A DNA stretch of 64,000 nucleotides from Hydrogenophaga sp. (GTDB taxonomy: Bacteria > Pseudomonadota > Gammaproteobacteria > Burkholderiales > Burkholderiaceae_C), in the NCBI RefSeq assembly GCF_026125785.1, contig NZ_JAHCKL010000003.1, forward strand, positions 1-64,000, given 5' to 3'. Below the pieces are notes generated by a model, which saw only the letters and a list, made by a program, of their open reading frames with translations, was not told the origin of the DNA and searched no databases. Positions 1 through 8,060 of the stretch are shown here, piece after piece. The first letter of the stretch is position 1; each line of letters starts with the position of its first letter. The position numbers and the translations under genes were made by a program.

Positions 1-127
1 AGATGCGTCGCATGATGTTGATCGCCGCGTCGTGCCCGTCGAACAGGCTCGCCGCCGTCACGAACCTCACCTTCTGCCGTGGCTTGTAGCTCGCCAGCGC
101 TTGGTACTCTGCGGATAGGTCGGTCAT
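1..127 (-). CDS. icmF: Fused isobutyryl-CoA mutase IcmF, N-terminal fragment
   Basis: Only the first 42 codons are inside the window; the gene runs off the left edge. The translation begins MTDLSAEYQ and continues into [20 protein letters not shown]. That stretch matches the start of the N-terminal B12-binding domain of IcmF-type mutases as I remember it; the DGHDA segment holds the histidine that ligates cobalt from below. The full-length enzyme (about 1090 residues in the family) fuses a B12 domain, a G-protein chaperone and a mutase domain and interconverts isobutyryl-CoA and butyryl-CoA. The gene follows the PPK2 gene by 21 bp on the same strand and probably shares its promoter. The family call rests on a short fragment. 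Confidence 0.72.
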   Translation of the reverse strand, partial: MTDLSAEYQALASYKPRQKVRFVTAASLFDGHDAAINIMRRI

Positions 128-148
128 GGGGTGCTCACTTGAAAAGGA

Positions 149-1021
<873 letters not shown>

Positions 1022-1083
1022 GGTGTCTCCAGGCGCTTTGCGGGCCACAACGCGGGCGGCCATCGTCCGTCGCATGATGATTG

Positions 1084-1099
1084 ACGTTTACGTAAACGT
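1084..1099. promoter_or_regulatory. 16-bp perfect palindrome, LiuR-like operator
   Basis: ACGTTTACGTAAACGT is a perfect 16-base palindrome lying 62 bp upstream of the PPK2 start. It closely resembles, from memory, the site of the MerR-family regulator LiuR, which controls branched-chain amino acid and acyl-CoA degradation genes in proteobacteria. A LiuR site before a PPK2-icmF unit would make metabolic sense. The palindrome is directly visible; the regulator assignment is inference. Confidence 0.55.
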
Positions 1100-1119
1100 A
1101 ATGTTAACCCCAATGGACG

Positions 1120-1146
1120 AAAAAAAGGGGCGACCCGGCGCCCCTT
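1120..1146 (-). terminator. Rho-independent terminator of the dctPQM operon
   Basis: Read on the minus strand, a GGGGCG/CGCCCC stem with a 6-base loop is followed directly by seven T residues, 25 bases after the dctM stop codon. It separates the TRAP operon from the palindromic promoter region of ppk2. Confidence 0.85.
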
Positions 1147-1171
1147 CAGGGTTTTGCCCAGGGAAGACGGA

Positions 1172-3166
1172 TCAGCGGTAAAGCACCTCCGGCAGCCACA
1201 GACCAATCTGCGGGAACATGTACAGCAGCACGATGGCCAGGATCTGGATGCCCATGAAAGGCAGCATGCCGGCGAAGATCTGGTTCAGCGTGACGTGCTT
1301 GGGGGCCACGCCCTTGAGGTAGAACGCGCTCATGGCCACCGGTGGGCTGAGGAACGCGGTCTGCAGGTTCAGGGCCACCAGCAGTCCGAAGAACAGTGGA
1401 TCGACACCGAAGTTGTCCAGCAGCGGGATGAAGATGGGCATGAAGATCACGATGATCTCGGTCCATTCCAGAGGCCAGCCCAGGATGAAGATGATGACCT
1501 GGCTCAGGATCAGGAACTCCGTCTTGCTCAGGTTCATGCCCAGCACCCACTCCTCCACCAGGGCCTGACCGCCCAGCAGCGCGAAAGCGGCTGAGAAGAT
1601 GGCCGACCCGACGAACAGCCAGCACACCATGGCGCTGGTCTTGGCGGTGAGGAAGACGCTTTCCTTGACCACGTCGACGGTCAACTGCCGGTAGGCCGCG
1701 GCCAGCAGGAACCCGCCGAGCGCACCCACGGCCGCCGCTTCGGTGGGGGTGGCCAGGCCGAACACGATGGAGCCCAGCACCGCCAGGATCAGCACCAGCA
1801 GCGGAAAGAAGCTGGAGAGCAGCATCTTGAACACTTCCAGGCGCGCATGGCTGAGCAGGGCGTAGAACAGCACCAGGCACAAGGCGCCAGCGCCCAGTCC
1901 GACCCAGTAGCCGATGGGGGCGGGCTGGGTCGTGGCCTCGGCGGTGGTTGCCGCGCCCTCGCCGGCCCCGGGTGGAAGGGCCACGCTGTCCGAGGCCGCC
2001 TCTTCGGTCTTCGCCGCGTCCGTCGGTTCGTCCGCTCCAGGCGGTTCGGCCACTTCACCTGCGGTCTCTTCGTCGCCAGGCGGTTCCGCCAGGCCCTCGG
2101 AGGCCTCATCCACGTCTTCCGGTTCGGCCAGTCCGCCTTCGTTGGATACCTCCTCGCGGGCGTCGTTGAGCGAGGTCAGCTCTGCGTAGGTCTCTTCCAC
2201 CTTGACCTGCGTCAGCCCCTGGTAGGTGCTCAGGGCCACCACGGCGAACAGTACCGCAGGCAGGGCCACGACGGCCAACTGGCGCAACATGTAGCCCGTG
2301 GGCACGTGGTGGTTCTTGCGCCCCTTGAGGGCACGCAGGAGGCTGGCTGGCGCCCAGGCTTCGCCCCGTGCACCAAGCTGCTGCAACCGCGGCGGCAGCG
2401 GGACCAGGCGCTGCTGCGCGCTCAGCGGTGGCGCCCAGGCCGGCTTGAGCTTGGCCATGAGGATCACGTAGACGATGTACAGGCCCGCCAGCATGATCCC
2501 GGGGAAAAAAGCGCCTGCGTACAACTGCACCACGGACACGCCAGCGGTGGCGCCGTAGACGATGAGCAGCACCGAGGGCGGTATCAGGATGCCCAGGCAG
2601 CCGCCGGCCGTGATGGCACCCGCGGTCAGACGCACGTCGTAGCCGGCGCGCAGCATCTGCGGCATGGCCAGCAGACCCATGAGAGTGACCACGGCGCCGA
2701 CGATGCCGGTGGCGGTGGCGAACACCGCGCAGGTGACCAGCGTGGCCACGGCCAACGATCCAGGGACGCGCGCCAGGGCCAGGTGCAGGCTGCGGAACAG
2801 CTTGTCGATCAGGTTGGCGCGCTCGACCAGGTAGCCCATGAACACGAACAGTGGAATCGAAATCAGCACGTCGTTGCCCATGACCGAGAAGGTGCGTTGC
2901 ACCATCAGGTCCAGTGTCTGCCTCACGGCACCGGCCGAAGTCTGTCCACCGGAGTGGTAGGCGAAGAAGGCGAACAGCATGCCCATGCCCATGAGGGTGA
3001 AGGCGGTGGGGAAACCCAGCATGATCGCGACCACCACCAGCGAGAGCATGAGCAGGCCATAGTGCCCATTGGTCATGGTGGGGGCGCTGGCCACCATCCA
3101 GACTGCGCCGGCCAGGATCAGCGCCATGAGACCGAAGCCGAACCAGAGTTCCTTGCGGACGGTCAT
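1172..3166 (-). CDS. dctM: TRAP transporter large permease subunit (DctM)
   Basis: This is the large membrane subunit of a tripartite ATP-independent periplasmic transporter, which drives solute import with an ion gradient. It has many hydrophobic segments, and the GGCLGILIPPS and ATPTEAAAVGALGG signatures of DctM are present. It is 664 residues long against about 430 for short family members. The excess is largely a hydrophilic, acidic, proline-rich insert at roughly residues 325-425, with degenerate AEPPG-type repeats between two membrane segments. An AAGGAGG ribosome site precedes the start. The start overlaps the dctQ stop by 4 bp (ATGA), indicating translational coupling. The substrate is unknown. 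Confidence 0.93.
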   Translation of the reverse strand: MTVRKELWFGFGLMALILAGAVWMVASAPTMTNGHYGLLMLSLVVVAIMLGFPTAFTLMGMGMLFAFFAYHSGGQTSAGAVRQTLDLMVQRTFSVMGNDVLISIPLFVFMGYLVERANLIDKLFRSLHLALARVPGSLAVATLVTCAVFATATGIVGAVVTLMGLLAMPQMLRAGYDVRLTAGAITAGGCLGILIPPSVLLIVYGATAGVSVVQLYAGAFFPGIMLAGLYIVYVILMAKLKPAWAPPLSAQQRLVPLPPRLQQLGARGEAWAPASLLRALKGRKNHHVPTGYMLRQLAVVALPAVLFAVVALSTYQGLTQVKVEETYAELTSLNDAREEVSNEGGLAEPEDVDEASEGLAEPPGDEETAGEVAEPPGADEPTDAAKTEEAASDSVALPPGAGEGAATTAEATTQPAPIGYWVGLGAGALCLVLFYALLSHARLEVFKMLLSSFFPLLVLILAVLGSIVFGLATPTEAAAVGALGGFLLAAAYRQLTVDVVKESVFLTAKTSAMVCWLFVGSAIFSAAFALLGGQALVEEWVLGMNLSKTEFLILSQVIIFILGWPLEWTEIIVIFMPIFIPLLDNFGVDPLFFGLLVALNLQTAFLSPPVAMSAFYLKGVAPKHVTLNQIFAGMLPFMGIQILAIVLLYMFPQIGLWLPEVLYR

Positions 3167-3783
3167 GGCTGGCCTCCTTTCCTGGTGATCAACTGGTCAA
3201 GGTCTTCAATGTCCTTGTCCTTGACGTGCACCATTTCCTTGAGTTTTTCGACATCGACCTCTTCCACGTCCTCCTCGCGCCTGGGCCATTGGCCTTCCCG
3301 CAGACAGAGCACGCAACGCACGATCTCCACCAGGCCCTGCAGCAGCAGCGCCGCACCGGCAACAGGCACGACAAACTTGAACGGGTAGATCGGCAGGGGG
3401 TCGGCGTTGAAGGTCTGCTCCCGGATCGCCAGCGACTCGTTGGCGAAGGTCCAGCCCGCCCAGGTCATGGCGATGATGCCGGGCAGGAAGAAAACCACGT
3501 AGAGCACCAGATCGATCGCGGCCTGGGTGCGTGGCCGAAAAAAGCCGTACAGCACGTCGCCACGCACATGGCCGTTCTTGGCCAGGGTGTAGGCGCCTGC
3601 CATCATGAACAGTACGCCATACAACATGATCTGGGCGTCGAGCACCCAACCGTGTGGCTTGTTCAGGGCATAGCGGGAAAACACTTCCCAACTGATCAGC
3701 AGCGTGAGCACGACCACGGACCAGGCGCAAACCTTGCCCACCCAGGTCGACAGGCCGTCGACCGCCAGGAGAAATTTCTGCAT
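3163..3783 (-). CDS. dctQ: TRAP transporter small permease subunit (DctQ)
   Basis: A 206-residue protein with about four membrane segments, the normal DctQ plan. Family-like features are ISWEVFSRYALNKPHGW in the first half and GHVRGDVLYGFF. The charged C-terminal tail (about 35 residues, rich in E, K and D) is cytoplasmic and unusually acidic/basic. DctQ scaffolds DctM in the membrane. The start at 3783 is chosen because the hydrophobic N-terminus begins there and GGGAG precedes it; an upstream in-frame extension would run through the dctP stop and hairpin. It sits between dctP and dctM. Confidence 0.9.
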   Translation of the reverse strand: MQKFLLAVDGLSTWVGKVCAWSVVVLTLLISWEVFSRYALNKPHGWVLDAQIMLYGVLFMMAGAYTLAKNGHVRGDVLYGFFRPRTQAAIDLVLYVVFFLPGIIAMTWAGWTFANESLAIREQTFNADPLPIYPFKFVVPVAGAALLLQGLVEIVRCVLCLREGQWPRREEDVEEVDVEKLKEMVHVKDKDIEDLDQLITRKGGQP

Positions 3784-3800
3784 CGGAACTCCCAACAGAA

Positions 3801-3822
3801 AGGGGCGCCTCCAGGCGCCCCT
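3801..3822 (-). terminator. Intercistronic hairpin between dctP and dctQ
   Basis: AGGGGCGCC and GGCGCCCCT form a perfect 9-bp stem with a 4-base loop, 16 bases after the dctP stop and 17 bases before the dctQ start. No T-run follows. Such hairpins often protect the upstream mRNA or partly terminate, giving more binding protein than permease. That role is inference. Confidence 0.55.
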
Positions 3823-3838
3823 TGGGTTCAGGTCGGCG

Positions 3839-4957
3839 TCAGCTCTTCTTGGCGCCGCGGCCGAAGTAGTGGTTGTAGGCCATCTTGAAATCGACCATGT
3901 AGTCGTTCTGCCACTGGCCGGCACGGCCGGCGAATGCCTTCTGCGAATCCAGCACCTTCTGGAAGAGCGGGTTGGTCTTGGCCTTCTCGGCGATGGTCTC
4001 GTCCCATGCGGCGAGCTGTGCCCGCAGGATCGCGTCAGGCGTCTTGTAGAACTTCACGCCGGCCTTCTTGAGCTCGATGTAGTCCTGCGAGTTGCGCTGA
4101 ATGGCCTTCCAGCTCATGTCCGCGCTGGCGGCTTGAACGGCGTAGTCCACAACAGCCTTGAGCTCGGCCGGCAGCGCATTGAGCTTGCCCTTGTTGAACA
4201 GGATCTCGAACTGTTCGCCGCTCTGGTGGAAGCTCTGCAGCATGCAGTTTTTGGTGACGTCGGGGAAGCCCAGTACCCGGTCGCTGGAGGCGTTGTTGAA
4301 CTCCGCTGCGTCGATCAGACCCCGGTCGAGCGCCGGCACGATCTCGCCACCCGGCAGCGGGTTGACGGCGGTCCCCATCTTGGTGAAGACGTCCACGGCC
4401 AGGCCAACGGTACGGAACTTCAGGCCCTTCATGTCGGCCACCTTGGCCACCGGCTTCTTGAACCAGCCCAGAGGCTGCGTCGGCATGGGGCCGTACAGGT
4501 AGGACACCACGTCCAGGTTGAGGCTGCCGTAAATCTCTTCGAGCAGGGCCTTGCCGCCGCCGTAGTAGTGCCATGCCAGCACCATGTTGGGGTCCATGCC
4601 GTAGGCCGGGCCGGAGCCCCAGAGCGCCAGAGCCGAGTTCTTGCCATAGTGGTAGGCCACCACGCCGTGACCCCCGTCCAGCGTGCCCTTGGCAACGGCC
4701 TCGAGCAACTGGAAGGCCGGGACGACCGAGCCCGCCGGCAGCACCTCGATCTTCAACCGTCCGCCCGCCATGTCGTTGACCTTCTTGGCGAAGTCGTTAG
4801 CGTACTCGTGGAAGATATCCTTCGCCGGCCAGGTGCTCTGGAAGCGCAGGGAAGTGGTCTGGGCCGTGGCGATCATCGGCACGGACAGGGTACCGGCCGC
4901 GACGGCGGCGCCCTTGAGCATGCCCCGGCGAGAAGTGGCAGCGGATTTCTCGGTCAT
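3839..4957 (-). CDS. dctP: TRAP transporter periplasmic binding protein (DctP)
   Basis: A 372-residue solute-binding protein of the DctP family. It starts with a twin-arginine-like signal (TSRRGMLKGAAVAAG) cleaved near TAQTT, so it is probably exported folded. GGEIVPALDRGLIDAAEFNN and RTVGLAVDVFTKMG resemble the 2-oxoacid-binding TakP subgroup from memory, so keto acids are plausible ligands, though the fit was judged by eye. GGAGA precedes the start 6 bases upstream. It is the first gene of dctPQM. A 266-bp divergent spacer separates it from the CsoR-family gene. Confidence 0.92.
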   Translation of the reverse strand: MTEKSAATSRRGMLKGAAVAAGTLSVPMIATAQTTSLRFQSTWPAKDIFHEYANDFAKKVNDMAGGRLKIEVLPAGSVVPAFQLLEAVAKGTLDGGHGVVAYHYGKNSALALWGSGPAYGMDPNMVLAWHYYGGGKALLEEIYGSLNLDVVSYLYGPMPTQPLGWFKKPVAKVADMKGLKFRTVGLAVDVFTKMGTAVNPLPGGEIVPALDRGLIDAAEFNNASSDRVLGFPDVTKNCMLQSFHQSGEQFEILFNKGKLNALPAELKAVVDYAVQAASADMSWKAIQRNSQDYIELKKAGVKFYKTPDAILRAQLAAWDETIAEKAKTNPLFQKVLDSQKAFAGRAGQWQNDYMVDFKMAYNHYFGRGAKKS

Positions 4958-5184
4958 CGGTTGTCTCCAGTTCAGGTTGTAGGGCTTTCGATGATGCGCC
5001 CCTGCTTCTGCCTCGCTGCGCAGGGTTTTCACCGACCGGAGGTCATCTTGGTGACGGAAGGCGTGCCTGGTGTCGTCGCGGGGCCGGCCGGAGCGGCTCG
5101 GACGCTGGAACCACTGCCGGTCGGACAATCTCCAGCCCTGGCGAATACGCAGGTTTTCATCATGGGCGGCGCCAGGAACCTAAA

Positions 5185-5200
5185 ATACTTCATGGGGTAT
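5185..5200. promoter_or_regulatory. Candidate CsoR-family operator
   Basis: ATACTTCATGGGGTAT has ATAC/GTAT ends around a G-rich core and lies 24 bp before the CsoR-family start codon. CsoR-type repressors bind short sites of this form (TAC...GTA flanking a G/C tract). Autoregulation of the regulator and the sulfur-oxidation gene behind it is inferred. Confidence 0.5.
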
Positions 5201-5223
5201 ACGCCCATCACAGGACCAATGAC

Positions 5224-5469
5224 ATGACCACCGTCACCGACCCCGAGCGCAAACGCGCGCTCCTGCTGCGTCTCAAGCGGGCCGAGGGCCAATTGCGCGG
5301 CATCCAGAAACTCATCGAGTCCGACGCGGACTGCGAAAAGGTTGCCCAACAGCTCGCTGCCGCCCGCAAGGCGCTGGACAAGACGTTCTACGCCCTGGTG
5401 GGCTGCGTCATGGCCCAGGGAGAGGTGCCGCCCGACGATGTGGCCGACATGCTGGCCCGCTTTGCCTGA
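5224..5469 (+). CDS. CsoR/RcnR-family (DUF156) transcriptional regulator
   Basis: An 81-residue all-helical regulator of the CsoR/FrmR/CstR family (LLRLKRAEGQLRGIQKLIE, DCEKVAQQLAAARKALDK). Family members sense copper, nickel, formaldehyde or persulfide through a Cys about residue 36 plus a His or Cys 25 and/or 29 residues later. Here Cys37 is present but the second Cys is residue 61, only 24 residues on, and there is no His at the metal position. Classic Cu or Ni sensing is therefore unlikely. The gene starts 13 bp before a persulfide dioxygenase-rhodanese gene, which suggests a sulfane-sulfur signal like that of CstR; this is inferred from context. Confidence 0.87.
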   Translation: MTTVTDPERKRALLLRLKRAEGQLRGIQKLIESDADCEKVAQQLAAARKALDKTFYALVGCVMAQGEVPPDDVADMLARFA

Positions 5470-5482
5470 CAGGAGCCCTCCG

Positions 5483-6607
5483 ATGCAACCCATCCAGTTG
5501 TTCGACCCCGCTTCCAGCACCTATACCTATGTGCTGTTCGACCAGCAGAGCCGGGAGGCGGTCATCATCGATCCGGTGGACGAGCAGATCGAGCGCGATC
5601 TGGCCAAGCTGCAGGAGTACGGGCTCAAGCTGGTGTGGACCGTGGAGACCCACGCCCATGCCGACCACATCACCAGTGCGGGGCGGCTGGCCGAACTCGC
5701 AGGCGCCCGGACCGCGGCACCGCAGGGTTGCGGGATCGGGACCGCTGGTGTGCAACTGAAGCACGGCGATACGCTGAACTTCGGGGCAGAAAGCCTGCTC
5801 GCGTTGCACACGCCCGGCCACACGGCGGGCAGCATGAGCTTTGTCTGGCGCGACCACGTCTTCACCGGCGATACCCTGCTCATCAACGGCTGCGGCCGCA
5901 CAGACTTCCAGTCTGGCAGCGCGCGCGACCTCTACCGCAGCCTGACGCAGGTGCTGTTCAGCCTGCCCGACGGCACCACGGTCTGGCCGGGCCACGACTA
6001 CCAGGGGCGCACGCACTCCAGCATCGGTCAGGAAAAGGCCACCAATGCCCGGGTGGCGGGCAAGACCGAGGCCGAGTTCGTGGCCATCATGGACACCCTT
6101 CAATTGCCCAAGCCCAGGCGCATCGACGAAGCGGTACCCGCCAACCTCAGTTCGGGCCTGCGCCACGATGCCGATGGGGTTCTTCTGCTGCAGCCATCGC
6201 CCCCGACCGGCGCCCACCAGGGCAGCTACGCGGGTGACGTCTCGGCCGCGCTGGCCTGGCAGTGGGTGCAGTCCGGCGAGGCGGTGATGGTGGATGTGCG
6301 CACCGACGCGGAGCGCGAATGGGTCGGTTTCGTCCCCGGGGCGGTGGGTGTTGCCTGGAAGCAGTGGCCCGGCATGGCCATGAACCCGGATTTCGACCGC
6401 CAGATCCAGGCGGCGGCGCAAGGCCGCAAGCTGGTTCTGCTGTGCCGCAGCGGTGTGCGCTCGATCGCCGCCGCCAAACGGGCCACCGAACTCGGACTCG
6501 AGGCCTACAACATCCTGGAGGGCTTCGAAGGCGACCCGGACGCGAACGCCCAGCGGGGTCGTAAGGGCGGCTGGCGCTACCGCGGCATGCCCTGGCGGCA
6601 GAACTGA
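5483..6607 (+). CDS. Persulfide dioxygenase-rhodanese fusion
   Basis: A 374-residue two-domain enzyme. Residues 1-240 are an ETHE1-like metallo-beta-lactamase fold with the iron-binding THAHADH motif, HTPGHTAGS, FTGDTLLINGCGRTDF and PGHDY. Residues about 265-370 are a rhodanese domain with active-site loop CRSGVRS. Fusions of this type (PRF in Burkholderia, CstB in Staphylococcus) oxidise glutathione persulfide to sulfite and pass sulfane sulfur to form thiosulfate, detoxifying sulfide. The start at 5483 follows an AGGAG site. It lies 13 bp after the CsoR-family regulator and is presumably under its control. Confidence 0.92.
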   Translation: MQPIQLFDPASSTYTYVLFDQQSREAVIIDPVDEQIERDLAKLQEYGLKLVWTVETHAHADHITSAGRLAELAGARTAAPQGCGIGTAGVQLKHGDTLNFGAESLLALHTPGHTAGSMSFVWRDHVFTGDTLLINGCGRTDFQSGSARDLYRSLTQVLFSLPDGTTVWPGHDYQGRTHSSIGQEKATNARVAGKTEAEFVAIMDTLQLPKPRRIDEAVPANLSSGLRHDADGVLLLQPSPPTGAHQGSYAGDVSAALAWQWVQSGEAVMVDVRTDAEREWVGFVPGAVGVAWKQWPGMAMNPDFDRQIQAAAQGRKLVLLCRSGVRSIAAAKRATELGLEAYNILEGFEGDPDANAQRGRKGGWRYRGMPWRQN

Positions 6608-6694
6608 GACATATGTCACGGAGCGGCTGTCGCATTTTTGCGTCGCCGCTTATCGGACAAAACGACCGAAACTTGAGTCGAAAGGTTCACAGCC

Positions 6695-6711
6695 CCTGTC
6701 AACCCTGACAG
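6695..6711. promoter_or_regulatory. lux-box-like operator upstream of cqsA
   Basis: CCTGTCAACCCTGACAG is the core of a perfect 20-base inverted repeat (6694-6713: CCCTGTCA, 4-base spacer, TGACAGGG). It is 65 bp upstream of the autoinducer synthase start. It matches 15 of 17 bases of the site at 10483-10499 beside the LuxR-type gene and resembles Burkholderia lux boxes. Control by the local LuxR-type protein is inferred. Confidence 0.6.
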
Positions 6712-6713
6712 GG

Positions 6714-6743
6714 TCCGTGCAATTTTTCACGGATTTCTTTTTT
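6714..6743 (+). terminator. Terminator- or attenuator-like hairpin in the cqsA leader
   Basis: TCCGTG and CACGGA form a 6-bp stem around an 8-base T-rich loop, followed by TTTCTTTTTT. It sits between the palindromic operator and the cqsA ribosome site. It could end transcription from the persulfide dioxygenase gene or attenuate cqsA. The stem is short. Confidence 0.4.
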
Positions 6744-6776
6744 CAATGGGGTTTTCTATCCGGCAAGGAGAACTCC

Positions 6777-8039
6777 ATGGGAACGTTGGAACTGGTCAGG
6801 GAAGCCGCCTCGAAGGAGCCGACGCTGTCCGCCGCGTTGCGCCAACGCATCGAACGCGACTTCAAGCCGCGTTGGGATGGCCCTTGGGGAGGCAAGTTCG
6901 TGCTGCACGGTTCCGCGCCGGGGCCGAACGCCGTCCGCCTGGATGGCAACGACTACCTGGCCGTCACCGGGCACCCCGACATCGTCGCTGCCCAGGTCGA
7001 CGCCCTGACCCGCAGCAACGAGTTCGTTGTCCAGTCGGGTGTGTTTCTGCTCCAGCAGCACCCCACCCGGGCCCTGGAAATGGCGCTCGCCGACTGGGTG
7101 GGCAAGGAAGATGCCTTCCTGTGCCAGTCCGGTTACACCGCCAATGTGGGTCTGCTGCAGTCGATTGCCGACGCCAACACGCCGGTGTACCTGGACACCC
7201 AGGCCCACGCCTCCCTCTGGGAAGGCGCCCATGCGGCGCGGGCGCCGGCCTTTGCCTTCCGGCACAACGACCCGGTTCATCTCGACAAGATGATGACCAA
7301 GAACGGCCCGGGCGTGGTGGTGGTGGATTCCGTCTACAGCACCACGGGCTCGGTCTGCCCGTTGGAAGAAATGATCGAGGTCGTGGAAAAGCACGGGGCG
7401 ATGATCCTGGTGGACGAGTCGCACTCCCTGGGCACCCATGGGCCGTCAGGCGGAGGCCTCTGCGCTGAGCTGGGACTCACACACCGCGTGCATTTCATTT
7501 CGGCGAGCCTGGCCAAGTCTGTTGCCGGTCGTGCGGGCTTCTTCACCGCGCCTGCCAGCATGCGGTACTACATCCTGAGCACCAGCTTCCCCAACATCTT
7601 CAGCTCCTGCCTGCTGCCCAATGAGATCGCGGGTCTGCGCGCCACCGTCGAGGTGCTGCGCAAGGCCGATGCGGAACGGGAGCGCCTCAAGGCGATCACC
7701 CGTCGCGTGCGCAAGACCCTCAGCGGCCTGGGTTATCCCATTCACCACGGGACCGAGCAGATCATTGCCCTGGAAGCGGGCACCGAGCCCGATACCATGC
7801 GCCTGCGCGACGAACTGGAAGCCAGGGGCGTGTTTGGTGCCATCTTCTGCGCGCCGGCCACGAGCAGCAAGCGTGCGCTGGTGCGCCTGACGCTCAATGC
7901 GGCCCTGACCGAGGCGGAGTTGCTTCACCTGGAGGCGGTGGCGCGCGAGATCGCACCCATCGTCAAGCCCTGGGATTGGCCATGCGCCCGCCGTGCGCGC
8001 GTCCAGGCGGGCAGCGCTCTGGAGCTTGAGGCCGCCTGA
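6777..8039 (+). CDS. cqsA: Alpha-hydroxyketone autoinducer synthase (CqsA/LqsA type)
   Basis: A 420-residue fold-type I PLP enzyme of the alpha-oxoamine synthase family. CqsA and LqsA join an acyl-CoA to an amino donor to make alpha-aminoketone/alpha-hydroxyketone signals. The PLP lysine lies in SASLAKSVAGRAG, the aspartate in VDESHSLGTHG, and FRHNDPVHLDKMM matches the CqsA-type form of the helix following the substrate pocket. AAGGAG stands 7 bases before the start. What separates it from biotin (BioF) or haem (HemA) synthases is the context: it is followed by a convergent response regulator and a CqsS-like kinase, and no bio or hem gene is near. The exact signal cannot be read from sequence. 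Confidence 0.85.
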   Translation: MGTLELVREAASKEPTLSAALRQRIERDFKPRWDGPWGGKFVLHGSAPGPNAVRLDGNDYLAVTGHPDIVAAQVDALTRSNEFVVQSGVFLLQQHPTRALEMALADWVGKEDAFLCQSGYTANVGLLQSIADANTPVYLDTQAHASLWEGAHAARAPAFAFRHNDPVHLDKMMTKNGPGVVVVDSVYSTTGSVCPLEEMIEVVEKHGAMILVDESHSLGTHGPSGGGLCAELGLTHRVHFISASLAKSVAGRAGFFTAPASMRYYILSTSFPNIFSSCLLPNEIAGLRATVEVLRKADAERERLKAITRRVRKTLSGLGYPIHHGTEQIIALEAGTEPDTMRLRDELEARGVFGAIFCAPATSSKRALVRLTLNAALTEAELLHLEAVAREIAPIVKPWDWPCARRARVQAGSALELEAA

Positions 8040-8060
8040 GCGGCCTGGGATCGGCAACCG

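Noticed and set aside
6777-8039. Naming the CqsA-like gene bioF (8-amino-7-oxononanoate synthase)
   Set aside because: The fold is shared, but no other biotin gene is near and the neighbours are a CqsS-like kinase and an LqsR-like regulator.
8029-8046. AGGCCGC/GCGGCCT hairpin at the cqsA stop as a terminator
   Set aside because: No T-run on either strand and part of the stem is coding; too weak to list.
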